A stretch of 64,000 nt of DNA from Siphonodentalium dalli (taxonomy: Eukaryota; Mollusca; Scaphopoda; Gadilida; Siphonodentaliidae), in assembly GCA_032622095.1 (NCBI GenBank), contig CP136067.1, positions 47,845,549 through 47,909,548 on the forward strand, given 5' to 3'. Made by a program: the position numbers and the translations under genes. Below the pieces are notes generated by a model, which was given only the letters and a program-made list of their open reading frames with translations, did no database searches and was not told the DNA's origin. Of this stretch, positions 24,072 to 36,413 are shown in pieces; within the stretch, counting starts at the first letter, position 1; each line of letters starts with the position of its first letter.

Positions 24072-24836
24072 CTATACAGTTGTGTTCGGTCCGAATATTC
24101 GAATGTTCGAATATTCGCTCGTAAAACTAAATATTCGAATATTCGAATAATTATTTGACTATTCGAATATTCGAGAATAATCTCTTGGTAATTGTTTTCT
24201 GGTTTGTTATTAGTCTGAGGGTCTCTTAAAAGTATAGTCTATTTTCCACTGACCATAAACGAATTAATATGACGTAACTGTAACGTTCTGATTTGATTGG
24301 CGTCATGACGTCGAAATAATTGTATTGGCTAGGTGTAAACCAGACCGTGCTTGCATGTGGTCATAGGAAGCGGACCTATAACAAGGCATCGTTTTGTTTT
24401 GTTTGCGCGTTGTCACTTGTGTGTATAATATGGCGTCAAATTCGAAGAAATCAGATATATAGACTCACTTCACGTTGGATGCCAAAACTAAAAAGGCCGC
24501 AGGGCTGATCTCTATATATACTGAAAAACGCAACCGGTTGAAGCCGCAGACTGTCCGGATGTTACACTTCTTGAACAAGAACCTTTAAGCCATGCATGGG
24601 ACATTGACTACTTGAACTTCATATACAGATAAACTCTTGCTATGAAGTCAAAAGACTTTTTCTCTCTCTCTTTTTTGCGTATAGCATGTATTAAATAATA
24701 AATTGGTTCCAAAATATGTTATCTATATAATTTTATAATTTATCTAAATATTCGAACATTATTCGAATATTCGCTCGTTATTCGAACCGAATATTCGAAT
24801 ACCGAAATCCGTCGAATACCGAACACTACTATACAG
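24072..24836. mobile_element. Internally deleted hAT transposon with 8-bp target duplication
   Basis: CTATACAG at 24072-24079 and again at 24829-24836 is the target duplication. The element 24080-24828 starts TTGTGTTCGGT and ends ACCGAACACTA, a hAT-like terminal repeat, with subterminal TTCGAATATTCG runs at both ends. Inside is a tiny remnant transposase. An 8-bp duplication and these termini fit the hAT superfamily. Confidence 0.88.
24430..24588 (+). pseudogene. hAT transposase remnant: first and last codons joined
   Basis: ATG at 24430 opens MASNSKKSDI, then an in-frame TAG at 24460. The same frame continues THFTLDAKTKKAAG and runs into EKRNRLKPQT and HFLNKNL followed by TAA at 24586-24588. 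The RLKP-T-M-FLNKNL ending is the familiar C-terminus of hAT transposases. Roughly 600 residues that should lie between are missing, so the deletion fused the N-terminal tip to the C-terminal tip in frame. Confidence 0.75.
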
Positions 24837-25440
24837 TATACTCACTAACGATGTTGCATCTCTATCATCTGAACTCCATACTTATCCAGAAATAGTCATT
24901 ATATATAATCTTTTGATCTTTGACTCTTGGCTTTTCTTGTTACATTATACGTGCCTATATCTGACATTCCTTCTTATGTATTACTTTCCCGTACAAAGTT
25001 CCTGTTCTATATATGAATCATTATGTTCCGGAACGCACCCACACGAATTCCAGGATACTAAACTGTCCGAATGTGTCCAATGACTCCACTTGTTATAATA
25101 TAGTCATGTCCCACCCTCATACATTCACCAGCGGATCGCCAAATTTCGCATTCCGATTTTGATTCAAGCCCCGAGCGTTATAACGCTGTAAATATAACCT
25201 GAATATATTATTTGGTGGGGTCATAACGTGGGTGGTCATAGAAATTTAATTTCATTATCAGTTTTTATTAAAGGCCCAAAACATTGTATTATAAACTTAT
25301 CCGGTGTAATAAACTGTGAATATGTTGTTTTTGTTGAGGTACCGACGCGTTTTGCGTGTGTGTGTAGTTAAATTTCATCTAGATTATACTGCAAAGTGTT
25401 TTCAATGGACGGGGAATAACTATATATCTTACACCATTAA
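24837..25440. repeat. Dispersed repeat fragment
   Basis: 25268-25430 (caaaacattgtattataaac onward) is matched by 57636-57770 in DNPEP intron 5, with clear but imperfect similarity. 24837-25260 shows nothing recognisable. Confidence 0.45.
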
Positions 25441-25534
25441 AAAAGATGCACAGGAACCAAGCTGAAGAACCTACAATTACTGCTGTTTTGGTTCTTGAGA
25501 ACTGAAGAACCAAAAGTGGACAGACGGATTATTT

Positions 25535-25980
25535 ACAACTAATTAACTTCAATCGTCGTCGTCGTTTTCGTAAGCATCTTCATCGCCATCGCAATCGTCA
25601 TCGCCGTCATTGCTGTCGTCATCGTGGTCATCACCATAATCACCATCATCATCTCTATCTTGGTCGTAGTCATCATCGTCGTCGTAGTCATTATCATCAT
25701 CGCTGTCGTCGTCTTCGTCATCATGATCATAGCTGTCGTCATCGTAGCCATCGACATCATCGCTGTCGTCGTACTCATCAGCATCGCTTCGTCGTCGTAG
25801 TCATCAACATCATCGCTGTCGTCGTAGTCATCATCATCGCTGGACATCGTCGTCGTAGTCATCATCATCATTGTTGTCAACGTATAATTCACCATTTATA
25901 TCGTCGTTGTCGTCGTTGCGTCTCATCATCATTATCATCGAAGATGTCGTCGTAGTCATCATCATCATCATCATCATCTC
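25535..25980. repeat. Imperfect trinucleotide tract
   Basis: Irregular gtc, atc and cgt triplet runs, the probable source of the larger minisatellite units that follow. Long acidic or Met/Thr-rich frames on either strand are by-products of stop-free triplets. Confidence 0.75.
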
Positions 25981-27066
25981 ATCATTGGTGTTGTCGTCGT
26001 AGTCATGATACTCGCTGTTCGTCATCCTCATTATCACTGTCGTCGTTGTCGTCATAATCTGCATCGTCATCACAATAATCGTCGTCGTTGTCATCATAAT
26101 CATCTCCGCTATTGGCAGCATCATCATCATCATCATCTCATCATTGGTGTTGTCGTCGTAGTCATGATACTCGCTGTTCGTCATCCTCATTATCACTGTC
26201 GTCGTTGTCGTCATAATCTGCATCGTCATCACAATAATCGTCGTCGTTGTCATCATAATAATCTCCGCTATTGGCAGCATCATCATCATCATCATCTCAT
26301 CATTGGTGTTGTCGTCGTAGTCATGATACTCGCTGTTCGTCATCCTCATTATCACTGTCGTCGTTGTCGTCATAATCTGCATCGTCATCACAATAATCGT
26401 CGTCGTTGTCATCATAATAATCTCCGCTATTGGCAGCATCATCATCATCTCATCATTGGTGTTGTCGTCGTAGTCATGATACTCGCTGTTCGTCATCCTC
26501 ATTATCACTGTCGTCGTTGTCGTCATAATCTGCATCGTCATCACAATAATCGTCGTCGTTGTCATCATAATAATCTCCGCTATTGGCAGCATCATCATCA
26601 TCTCATCATTGGTGTTGTCGTCGTAGTCATGATACTCGCTGTTCGTCATCCTCATTATCACTGTCGTCGTTGTCGTCATAATCTGCATCGTCATCACAAT
26701 AATCGTCGTCGTTGTCATCATAATAATCTCCGCTATTGGCAGCATCATCATCATCATCATCTCATCATTGGTGTTGTCGTCGTAGTCATGATACTCGCTG
26801 TTCGTCATCCTCATTATCACTGTCGTCGTTGTCGTCATAATCTGCATCGTCATCACAATAATCGTCGTCGTTGTCATCATAATAATCTCCGCTATTGGCA
26901 GCATCATCATCATCATCATCTCATCATTGGTGTTGTCGTCGTAGTCATGATACTCGCTGTTCGTCATCCTCATTATCACTGTCGTCGTTGTCGTCATAAT
27001 CTGCATCGTCATCACAATAATCGTCGTCGTTGTCATCATAATAATCTCCGCTATTGGCAGCATCAT
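25975..27066. repeat. Seven-copy minisatellite, 159/153-bp unit
   Basis: The landmark cattggtgttg recurs at 25983, 26142, 26301, 26454, 26607, 26766 and 26925. Spacings are 159, 159, 153, 153, 159 and 159. The 6-base difference is two CAT triplets at the unit start. Copies are nearly identical. Because every unit length is a multiple of three and stop-free, both strands stay open for over 1.1 kb (418 codons minus, 374 codons plus). I see no start context, splice sites or recognisable domain, so I do not call a gene. Confidence 0.92.
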
Positions 27067-27249
27067 CCTAATTATTATCATCATTACCATCGTTGTGTAG
27101 CAGCATTATCAATTTTGGTTCTTCAATGATGTCAAAAATATTTCTTATTTGGTTCTTCTTCAACCATTTGGCTCTTCGTCAACCAAGAACCAATTGGTTC
27201 TTTGTTTGGTTCTTCGATAAATGGGTAAAGAACCGATTGGTTCTTAGAC

Positions 27250-27754
27250 TGTGATGGACCAATACAAGAATAATAATTTGTTGGAGATGGGTCTATATCG
27301 AGAACAAATTTTGGTTTATTTGGAGATATATTCAAGGCTTCATGCAAATTTATACGAAATTTGTCTTAATGTTTATTTCTAGTGCACAAAATAACACTTT
27401 GAAGACGATAAGTGCACATTTAATGATTTATATGAAATTGTGTATGCGACACGGGCGAACATCGGTTAGCATGCCCTACATGTACATTTATATTCAGGCC
27501 ACTGCTGTATATTTTACTGAAGTACATGCCAATTACACATAAATTTGTTCCACTGTATATATAGACCACAGAAACCTCTGGTAAAACATGTATTAAAACT
27601 TATACGGTAAATTGTTAGACAGAGCTATATACATAGCAATTAAATTAATATAGTGACTTTTCCCAAGTTGTCAATAGTTAATATGGAAATCTGTTTACAG
27701 ATCTTCACGAAGGCCGTCAATCATCCTGTACATGGACATCATCAAGTCAATAAT
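27250..27754. other. Spacer with a dispersed-repeat fragment
   Basis: 27700-27758 (atcttcacgaagg-cgtc-tcatc-tgta-atggacat, then aatttaa) recurs at 36350-36417. In one copy the giant palindrome sits at the aatttaa point, in the other a MITE does. Confidence 0.5.
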
Positions 27755-28615
27755 TTAATAACCACAGGCCCCTGGGAGAATTACTAAAATACCAATATAG
27801 ACTATACCACTCACTGGTATAGTCTATTAGTTGGGGAGCCCGCATATGTTCCATTTACACTTTTGCGTACAAAAGGTTTGACCCCCTATAGTTGGTACCA
27901 ATAATGGAATATTCTGAAAAAACGATTTCTTAAGTTGCGCATTCCTGGGGTTTAGGGGCCGCTGAACCCCAAACAGTGCCAAAAATCACTTCTATTTACA
28001 CTTCTGCGTACATCGATGAATTTTGGTTTGATGATACTCCTAAGTGTACTGAATAAGAAAACACAACTTAAGAAAGGGATTTTCCTGGGGTTTTCAGATA
28101 AGAAAGGGGGTCCCATGCTGAACCCCAAAACGTGATTTTTCACTTTTTTTTACACTTTCGCGTACATCCATAATTTTTGGTCTCAAAGTACTTTGATATA
28201 TACTAATTATAAAAACACAACTTAAGAAGCAACTTTTCCTGGGGTTTTAAGATAAGAAGGGGGTCATCGGGTCACCCCTCAAAACGTAAAAAATCCCTTT
28301 TATTTACATGATTGCATTCGTCCAACGTGTGTGTATGTGGGTACACCCCTGGAACGTTGCACTATTACATCCAATACATCCCTAAATCGATACCATCAAC
28401 TTAAGAAATATATATTCATGTCGTTTTCTGATAAGAACGAGACTTGTTACACCCCCCCCCCCCCCCCCACAACCGATCCATTTTCTAGAACTATAAGTGA
28501 GCCAGTTTTATGAAATTATAGCGGGAAAATCTGGTAAAATGTACACAAATGTATATATTTTCGTGAAGCTAAGACATAATGACACTTTTTTGGGCCAAAA
28601 TTGAAACTCACCATC

Positions 28616-29690
28616 AACGATGGCCGACAAAATGGCCACCGGAAGTTGAAAATATGACATTTTTTCACAAATATCTTCTAGATCAATTCATGCTGTTTGG
28701 AACTGGTTGAGTAATGCAACTTTTTTTGTGTTCTGTATATTAACTGATCATTGGAGCAATTAAATATGCAATTATTGGGGTCCTAACCCCTTCCAATCCC
28801 TTAAAAATTCGATTTTACAGAATGCGGTATAAAATTTCACAAAGAATCACAATTGGGATTCTAGTCATATTTCAACAAGAAATTAACAGAACTTTGTAAT
28901 GTAAGTGAGGCATATCATTACCTATGAATATTCCAAATCACTGGAACCAAAATTCTTACTTTGGCCCAAAGTGGCTGCCAATATGGCCGCCAAAATATGG
29001 AAAATGGTAAATATTACACCAGCGTGTCCTGCAATCGCTTACAAGTTGTGTTGATGTATAAAATTGGCTATTCTGCATTCTATACATTGAATACTAACAT
29101 GTCTGATGCACCATGGTTAATTGTTACTATTTTCACCACTGACATCGTCAAAAATATTGGACTTTTCTCTCACAAACTTGACATAAATATTGGCAAAAAT
29201 TCACTTTTCAGGTTTGGACTATTTTTTCAGGTAAAATATAACTATCTTTGGATTGAAAGGAGTTTATTTTTTTGGTCTATCTTAAATGTGTCACACTACG
29301 GTGTTTATAGACCAAATTGCTCAAGATGGCTTCCAAAATGGCAACCAAATTTGTAAAATGCTAATTTTTTTATCACGAACATTCTCTGCATTGTCCGAAA
29401 AGGTAGCAAATTGTGACTCACTTGGTTATTATACGTGTTAGTTAATTAACTGACAACTACATGTTCTATTCCCAGTTGTCCCAGTTCCGTATGGGGCATG
29501 ACAAATTCATTTTAATGTATGTAATTTTGCCGAGAACCTCTTTTGTGATTTTGGCCATATTTATTGAAAGGAAATGGGCAGAACTTTGAGACAGAACTGA
29601 GATGGACCATAATCTTGGCTATTCTGGTCCATTATGATAAACAAATGTCAACAGGATACAGTGTGGATGCCAAGATCGTAGCCAGGGAGT
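28616..29690 (+). repeat. ATGGC-motif series, left arm of palindrome 2
   Basis: Copies at about 28617 (cgatggccgacaaaatggccacc), 28972 (agtggctgccaatatggccgcc), 29324 (aagatggcttccaaaatggc) and 29668 (degenerate). Spacing is about 355, 352 and 344. The right arm mirrors these near 33150, 32795, 32440 and 32085. Confidence 0.7.
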
Positions 29691-31344
29691 TACCCTGTGA
29701 TCATATGTGAGGTGAATAGGCATACAGGGAGTTATTGTATGTCATGACTGATGTGAGTAGGTATACACTGAGTGACTATATGGTTATGAGTGGATTGTCC
29801 ATGGTAAGATGCATCTATGTATACAGGGAGAGATCATGGTCAGATGTGAGGTGAATCGGTATGCATGGAGTGACTGTATGGTGTATGATTGTGTATATCC
29901 AGTACGGGTGCACCACGTGTGCCTGTATGGTCATTGGTGTGGTGTATGGATATAGCTACATGGTCATCTATGTGTTGATTATGTATATATGGAGTGACTG
30001 TAAGGTCCTGGGAGGTATGTGCATGTGTTGTCAGTATGATCATGGGTGGGTGTGTGGATACATATGGAGTGATTTTATGGTTACGGGTAATGTGTACAGG
30101 CATACATGGAACAACTGTACGGTCATGATTGAATATGAATACCTGGAGTAAGCTGGGTGGACATTATCGAGGGTGTGGTTATATAGGGAGTGTCTGTGTG
30201 GTAACGGTGGGATGTATATTTATATATCTCGTGGATGTATTATCATTGGTGGGTGTATAGGGCTTAGCTGTATTATCATGGATGGCGTGTATGATTATAC
30301 AGTGAATTGCTGAATTGTCATGTGTGAGGTGTATATGTAAGTATGGATTGTTTGAGTGGTCGTATGCGCGGTTTTTTGTATATTTGGAAGGCTGAGTGGC
30401 CATTAGTGAGGTTTATATGTATACCTGGAGTGAATCTATGGTCTAGGGTGGGCTGCATATGTGTATCGAGTGGTTATATGACTATGTGTGTCGAATGGGT
30501 ATACAGGTAGTGACTGTATGGTTAATGGTAATATGAGTACATGTAGGTATACAAGTGGTGACTGTATGAGCACACATGTAATGAACATCTATACAGGGGG
30601 TGACAGGCGTATGCGTATACATGTACCTGGTGTTCCTGTTTGGCGACTCGTGTCGGTATCGTCATGTGTAGGTTATACCAGTACACACACGTGTTGCTTT
30701 GTTGTCATGGGCGAGGGATATGTGTATATAGCGAGTGGCTATATGGCCATGGGTGAGGTGCATATGCATACATGGAGTGACTATACTGACATGGCTGGGA
30801 GTATTAGTATATATTGAGTGGCTATTCGGCTATGGTGTGACAAATAGGGATCCAGGGATTGACATGGCCAATGTTGAGGTGAATATGTATACAAGGATTG
30901 ACCATGATCGTGTATGAATGTTTTGTATAGGTACACACGGGGTGACTATATGGTCAAAGGTCAGGTGAAGGAGTATACCAGGTAACATGGGTGAGGGTAT
31001 GTGTATGAAGCGAGTGGCTATATGGCCATTGGTGATGTGCATATGTATACCGGAGTGACTTTATGGTCATTGTTGTGGTGTTGATGTATATATTGATTGA
31101 CTATTTGACCATGCGTTTGGAGAATATGTAACAGGGGATGACCTTATGGCAAATGGTGAGATGAATGGGTATACAAGGGGTGACTATATGGTTATGGGTC
31201 ATGTTTAGGAGTATACCCGGTGTGCCTGCATTGTGACGCGTGGCTGTATGGTCATTGGTGGTCATGGGTCAGGTGTACATGTATACAGTGGGTCACTATA
31301 TGGTTATGTCTGTGGTGTTTATGTATATATGTAATGACTGTGTG
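29640..31344. repeat. Degenerate satellite of about 60 bp, left inner arm
   Basis: Repeats of the theme ggagtgactatatggtcatgggtgaggtgtatatgtata, roughly 28 units with many substitutions. The inverted partner spans 31431-32090. Confidence 0.75.
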
Positions 31345-31345
31345 A

Positions 31346-31431
31346 TAATGGGTGGCTATCGCTTTCCACGATATGACATGACCTCTCTATTGATTAACAT
31401 ATCTTTGAGTTATTGTGGAAAGCGATAGCCA
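31346..31431. repeat. Palindrome centre hairpin
   Basis: gggtggctatcgctttccac and its exact complement gtggaaagcgatagccaccc face each other around a loop of about 45 bases. Confidence 0.9.
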
Positions 31432-32090
31432 CCCAAGGTACACATGTACAACGCACCCATTACCCCAGTCACTCCATATGTACATACACACCACACAAAT
31501 GACAACATAGTCACCCACTTTATACACGTACATGTACTAGTACACCTGATCATACAGCCATACTTATACAGCTTATACCACAAATGACGATACAGCCACG
31601 AGTCACCATGCATGAACACCAGGTATACACCTACACCCGACACATGACCATATGGTCACTCTATGTATACATATTCACTACATTCACGATAATACAGTCA
31701 CTCATTGTATACATATTCACCTCACCATGGACCATACAGTCACTACATGTATACCTATTCGCCATACCCATGACCATAGAGTCAAACCAGGTATACATAT
31801 GCACATCACCAATGGTGAGCCCTTCCAGATATACCAATATCCGCACATACGACCACTCACAAGTTCCATACTTGCCATACTCATACACGCCATCCATGAT
31901 AATAAATCTACTCCCCATACACCACCAATGATAACACATCCACAACATATATAAATATACGTCCCACCGTTACCAACAGGGCACTCCCTATATACCCACA
32001 CATAATTCATGACCATACAATAACTCCCTGTATTATCTATTACCTATTATCCTCATCTATGATCATAGAGTAACTCCCTGGCTGCCATCT
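31431..32090. repeat. Degenerate satellite, right inner arm
   Basis: The inverted version of the 29640-31344 theme (accatacagtcactacatgtatac), about 11 units. It is shorter than the left arm by roughly 17 units, so the arms have changed copy number independently. Confidence 0.75.
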
Positions 32091-33968
32091 TGGCTTCCAC
32101 CCTGTATCCAGTTGATAAATTTTTATCATAATGGGCCAGAATACACACATATCATGGTTCAGCTCAGTTCCGTCTCAAAGTTCTGTCCATTTCCTTTCAA
32201 TAATATGGCCAGAATCACAAAAGAGGTTCTCCGCAAAATTCCATACTGCAACTTTAATATGAATTTGTCATGCCCCATACGGAACTGGGACAAACATAAT
32301 AGAACGTAGTTGGCAGTTAATTACATTGTAACTAACACGTACAATAACCAAGTGAGTCACAATTTGCCACCTTTTTCGGATAACGCAGAGAATAATGTTC
32401 GGGATATGTTAACTTTTAACTTTTTACAAATTTGGTTGCCATTTTGGAAGCCACCTTGAGCAATTTAGTCTACAAACACCGTAGTGTGACACATTTAAGA
32501 TAGACCAAAACAATAAACACCTTTCAATCCAAAGATAGTTACATTTTACTTGACCAAATGGTCGAACCCTGAAAAGTTAATTTTTGCCGATATTTATGTC
32601 AAGTTTGTGAGAGAAAATTCCAATATTTCTGGTGATGTCAGTGGTGACAATAGTAAAAATGATTCATGGTGCATCAGACATGTTAGTATGCAATGTATAG
32701 AAAACAGATTAGCCAATTGTGTACATCAACCACAACTTGTAAGCGGTTGCAGGACACCCTGGGGCAATATTTACCATTTTCCATATTTTGGCGGCCATTT
32801 TCGCAGTCATTTTGAGCCAAGGTAAGATTTATGGTTCCAGATATTTGGAATATTCATAGGTAATGATATGCCTCACTTACATTACAATGTTCTTTTCATT
32901 TCTTGTTGAAATAGGACTAGAATCCCAATTGCGATTTTTTGTAAAATTTTGTAATGCGTTCTGTAAAATCGAATTTTTGAGGGATCGGAAGGGGTTAGGA
33001 CCCCAATAATGCATATTTAATTGCTCAAATTAACAGTTAATATACAAAACACAAAATAAAGTTACATTACTCAACCAGTTCCAAACAGCATGAATTGATC
33101 TAGAAGATATTTGTGAAAAAAATGTCATATTTTCAACTTCCGACGGCCATTTTGGCGGCCATCTTGGATGGTGAGTTTCAATTTTGGCCCAAAAAAGTGT
33201 CATTATGTCTTAGCTTCACGAAAACATATACATTGGTATACATTTTACTAGATTTTCCCGCTATAATTTTCATAAAACTGGCTCACTTATAGTTCTAGAA
33301 AATGGATCGGGTTGTTTAGGGATGTATTGGTTGTAATAGTGCAACGTTCCAGGGGTGTGCGCACATACACACACGTTGGACGAATGCAATCATGTAAATA
33401 AAAGTGATTTTTTACGTTTTGAGTGGTGACCCGATGACCCCCTTCTTATCTTAAAACCCCAGGAAAAGTTGCTTCTTAAGTTGTGTTTTTCTAATTAGTA
33501 TATATCAAAGTACTTTGAGACCAAAAATTATGGATGTACGCGAAAGTGTAAAAAAAAGTGAAAAATCACGTTTTGGGGTTCAGCATGGGACCCCCTTTCT
33601 TATCTGAAAACCCCAGGAAAATCCCTTTCTTAAGTTGTGTTTTCTTAATCAGTACACTTAGGAGTATCATCAAACCAAAATTCATCGATGTACGCGGAAG
33701 TGTAAATAGAAGTGATTTTTTGCACTTTTGGGGTTCAGCGGCCCCTAAACCCCAGGAATGCGCAACTTAAGAAATCGGTTTTTCAGAATGTTCCATTATT
33801 AGTAACAACTTTAGGGGGTCAAACCTTTTGTACGCAAAAGTGTAAATAGAACATATGCGGGCTCCCTAACTATATATATATATATATATATAATATTGGT
33901 ATTTTAGTAATTTTCCCCGGGGGGGGGGGGGCTGTGTTAATAACCGCATGTATAGTGGCGAGGGCACA

Positions 33969-35735
33969 GAGTCGTTATTTCGTGGGAAACCGGATTCAGA
34001 ATCCGAATCCGATTACGGGGGCGGGGCTAATTCCCGATTCTAGGTCAGATTTTGAAATCCACGTGATCTCCGATACTACGTTTAATGTTCTCCCAGCGTC
34101 AAACATGACTCATGTATTTGACACAAGTATCATTTGTATCTTATATTTATAATGTTCATGTTTGTTGTGAAAGTCATGCTTGTGTATATACATGGCACCT
34201 AATTAGCTGCCAATCCGACTTAATCGCATCTTTTTTCCAAGTTAAAGTGTGTTTATTGATGAGGGCAAGAATTTCTAACAGCTCTAGATCTCCGGAATCA
34301 AATTCCGAAGACGTTGTGGAGAACACACGAAACTTGTCAGTTGTACAGGAATGTGGCGACAGGGGTTGGTTGGGGTGCATCGACCCCCCTTCCCGAACTT
34401 TGGTACAATTTTCTTAGCTGTACAGTCATTCATACGTGAGGCAAATCAGGATTATTTTGACTAACTTTTCCAAATAACGATACGTACAAGCCAGCAAACG
34501 GAACAAAACAACTCCGATTTTAAACAAATACACATACAAACTTATGACTAACTCGGGGGAGGGGTGACCGGTGATCTGTATATATGTTCAACTTGTTTTG
34601 GTAGTCATGTTGCTTTGCCATTAAGTACTAATTATTTATTTTTCAGTGTAACAACATATGGGAGAGGGGGTACCCTTAAGTGAGTCAGTACTTGTCCTCC
34701 AATCCAATTGTCTGTATAAACATGTATGTGTTATATATCATGTTTTATCTAAATTGGACAAATGGTGTGTCAGGTTGGATATTTCCAAGGGGGTGCAAAT
34801 GGTGCAGTTGGCCGGAAATTTTACGGAGCACTCCCATGGGAAACCTCTAGCCACGTCCCTTGAACTTGTACGTGTGGTTACTTAATCAATAAATTGACTG
34901 ACATTTCCACTATATAGTCCTGAGATCCTAGAATAAGCTTTACAACTGTTGTGTTTGGGCAAAGCTTTATTTTCCAACTAATGTACAGCACGTTGGCCTA
35001 AAAATGCCCGTGTTCCTGCACTATACAGTGACTATTGTGCAAAACGACTGCATTTAACGAAACAAAACATTTTAAATATGAAATTTCTATAAGACTGGAT
35101 AGTACATACGTGTATCTGATAATCTATCGATATCATATAATCCTATTATTTCTTGAATAAGAAGGAACAATTAATAACGAACAAAGCAGAAGACATATCC
35201 ATGCAGGTTCACGTGAATTCGGTCAATGGTGACGTATCCGCCGCATTTGAAATCGACATGCGTTCGGTCGGTATTTTATGGATGGATTTATGAAATGAAC
35301 ATGATATGATGACAGTGACAATGAAATTGACAATGCTTTGCTTCAAGTTCGCCATCAACCGAAAGCGCTCCCCCAGCGTTGCTATCAATAACATTATTAT
35401 TTGGCTAATTTCAGTAATATTCTTCCCGTTTACACTCGATAACACAAATTTGTCTCCGCGTTTAAAATTCTTTGATATAGATCGTTTATATTCTGCAATA
35501 ACTTGTACACAAGGAATGGATTCTTATGTTTGATTGTGTTTTTAAACTCCGAGGTGGCGAAATATCGGTTTGTTTACATTATGCACGTTTGAGTCCGTAT
35601 TCGGAATTCCAATCCGAATCTGGATTACCACGAGATTACGATTACGGTCTGTTCGTTTACTGATTCTGGTCTGTTCGTTTACCGAACCACGTCGTAATTC
35701 GGATTCTGAATCCAGATTCCCACCAAATAACGACT
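33969..35735. mobile_element. Element with inverted termini (gagtcgttattt)
   Basis: gagtcgttatttcgtgggaa...ggattcagaatccgaat at 33969-34012 is repeated inverted at 35690-35735. A second layer of ggattcagaatccg and aatccgaatctggatt phrases adds short palindromes at the right end. The interior (34020-35580) shows no recognisable domain. It begins 25 bases after the target duplication of the giant palindrome. Confidence 0.55.
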
Positions 35736-35739
35736 CAGG

Positions 35740-36413
35740 CGAGCAAGAAGCAGAACAATCGGAAAAGCATTATCGCATGTACATACACAAGAAAACCATA
35801 GTCAGAAATTGTAACGCCTTCAAGATCATATTATCAGGCATAAATATAAATTATAATCTAAAATATATTGGTTTCATGAATGCACCACCTCAGAATTCGT
35901 TTAAATAAATAAGGATACAAATTATTACAACAACTACGGCTTATCACTGCAGGTTTCTCATTCACTACACCAGCTATAAAGCCTCTAAATGCGGACCAAA
36001 AACTACATATAATCGGATTAAATACACGCCAGATACTTCGCATTACGACCTTTGGTCTACATTCCAACTGAGACATTACTTCATCAGCAATGTTAGCTGG
36101 GTGGATGGATGGAGGGAGGGGGGGGGGGGGGGGAATGTTCAGATAATATATAAATTTAACAAACTGGTCGTTATTAGCCATTTGTTGAACTTATCTGAAA
36201 TTGCCTAAGGGAATTACTGTGTCAATGAGTATTTAGTACAGTTCTAATTGTAAAGTGTTATGTATGCAACCAATATATAGTGTGAACTATATATGTACAA
36301 CCGTATGTGCTGCTGACCTGAATCTAATTATTATGAATTCTTCTTGCAAATCTTCACGAAGGGCGTCCGTCATCTTGTATATGGACATAATCAAGTCGAT
36401 AATTTAAAGGTAC
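35740..36413. other. Spacer, nothing recognised
   Basis: Contains a G-run at 36119-36133 and, at its end, the atcttcacgaagg repeat shared with 27700. Confidence 0.35.

Larger units (their letters stand above)
25440..27250. mobile_element. GGTTCTT-bordered segment carrying a minisatellite
   Basis: At 25450-25520 and again at 27113-27245 the sequence is built of short inverted phrases ggttcttc / gaagaacc. Between them lies a trinucleotide-rich (gtc/atc) tract and a seven-unit minisatellite. The same border motif builds the foldback at 37555-38555, so this is probably a related element expanded internally. Confidence 0.5.
27755..33944. mobile_element. Giant palindromic element, 6.17 kb, with 8-bp target duplication
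   Basis: TTAATAAC at 27755-27762 and 33937-33944 flanks an element starting CACAGGCCCC and ending GGGGGCTGTG. Outer arms (27763-29640 versus 32095-33936) are highly similar inverted copies. Inner arms consist of a degenerate repeat of about 60 bp and meet at about 31388, where ggtggctatcgctttccac is followed some 45 bases later by its exact complement. Each outer arm has ATGGC-type motifs every 350 bases or so. The left inner arm is about 1.0 kb longer than the right. An 8-bp duplication fits the hAT superfamily (9-10 bp would suggest Mutator). No transposase was seen. Confidence 0.85.

Noticed and set aside
25834-27129. Long open frames on both strands over the minisatellite (418 and 374 codons)
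   Set aside because: They result from stop-free units whose lengths are multiples of three. No start context, splice sites or domain supports a protein.
34112-34417. Possible exon (ser-rich RISNSSRSPESNSEDVV stretch)
   Set aside because: Lies inside an inverted-terminal element and no partner exons with matching phase were found.
35209-35445. Minus-strand frame with a start-like MSISNAADTSP
   Set aside because: The only possible donor is weak and the remainder has no coding character.
23047-36133. Long G or C runs (23047, 28448, 33918, 36119)
   Set aside because: Simple homopolymers. Those at 28448 and 33918 are parts of palindrome 2 whose lengths are unreliable in assemblies; no G-quadruplex claim is made.
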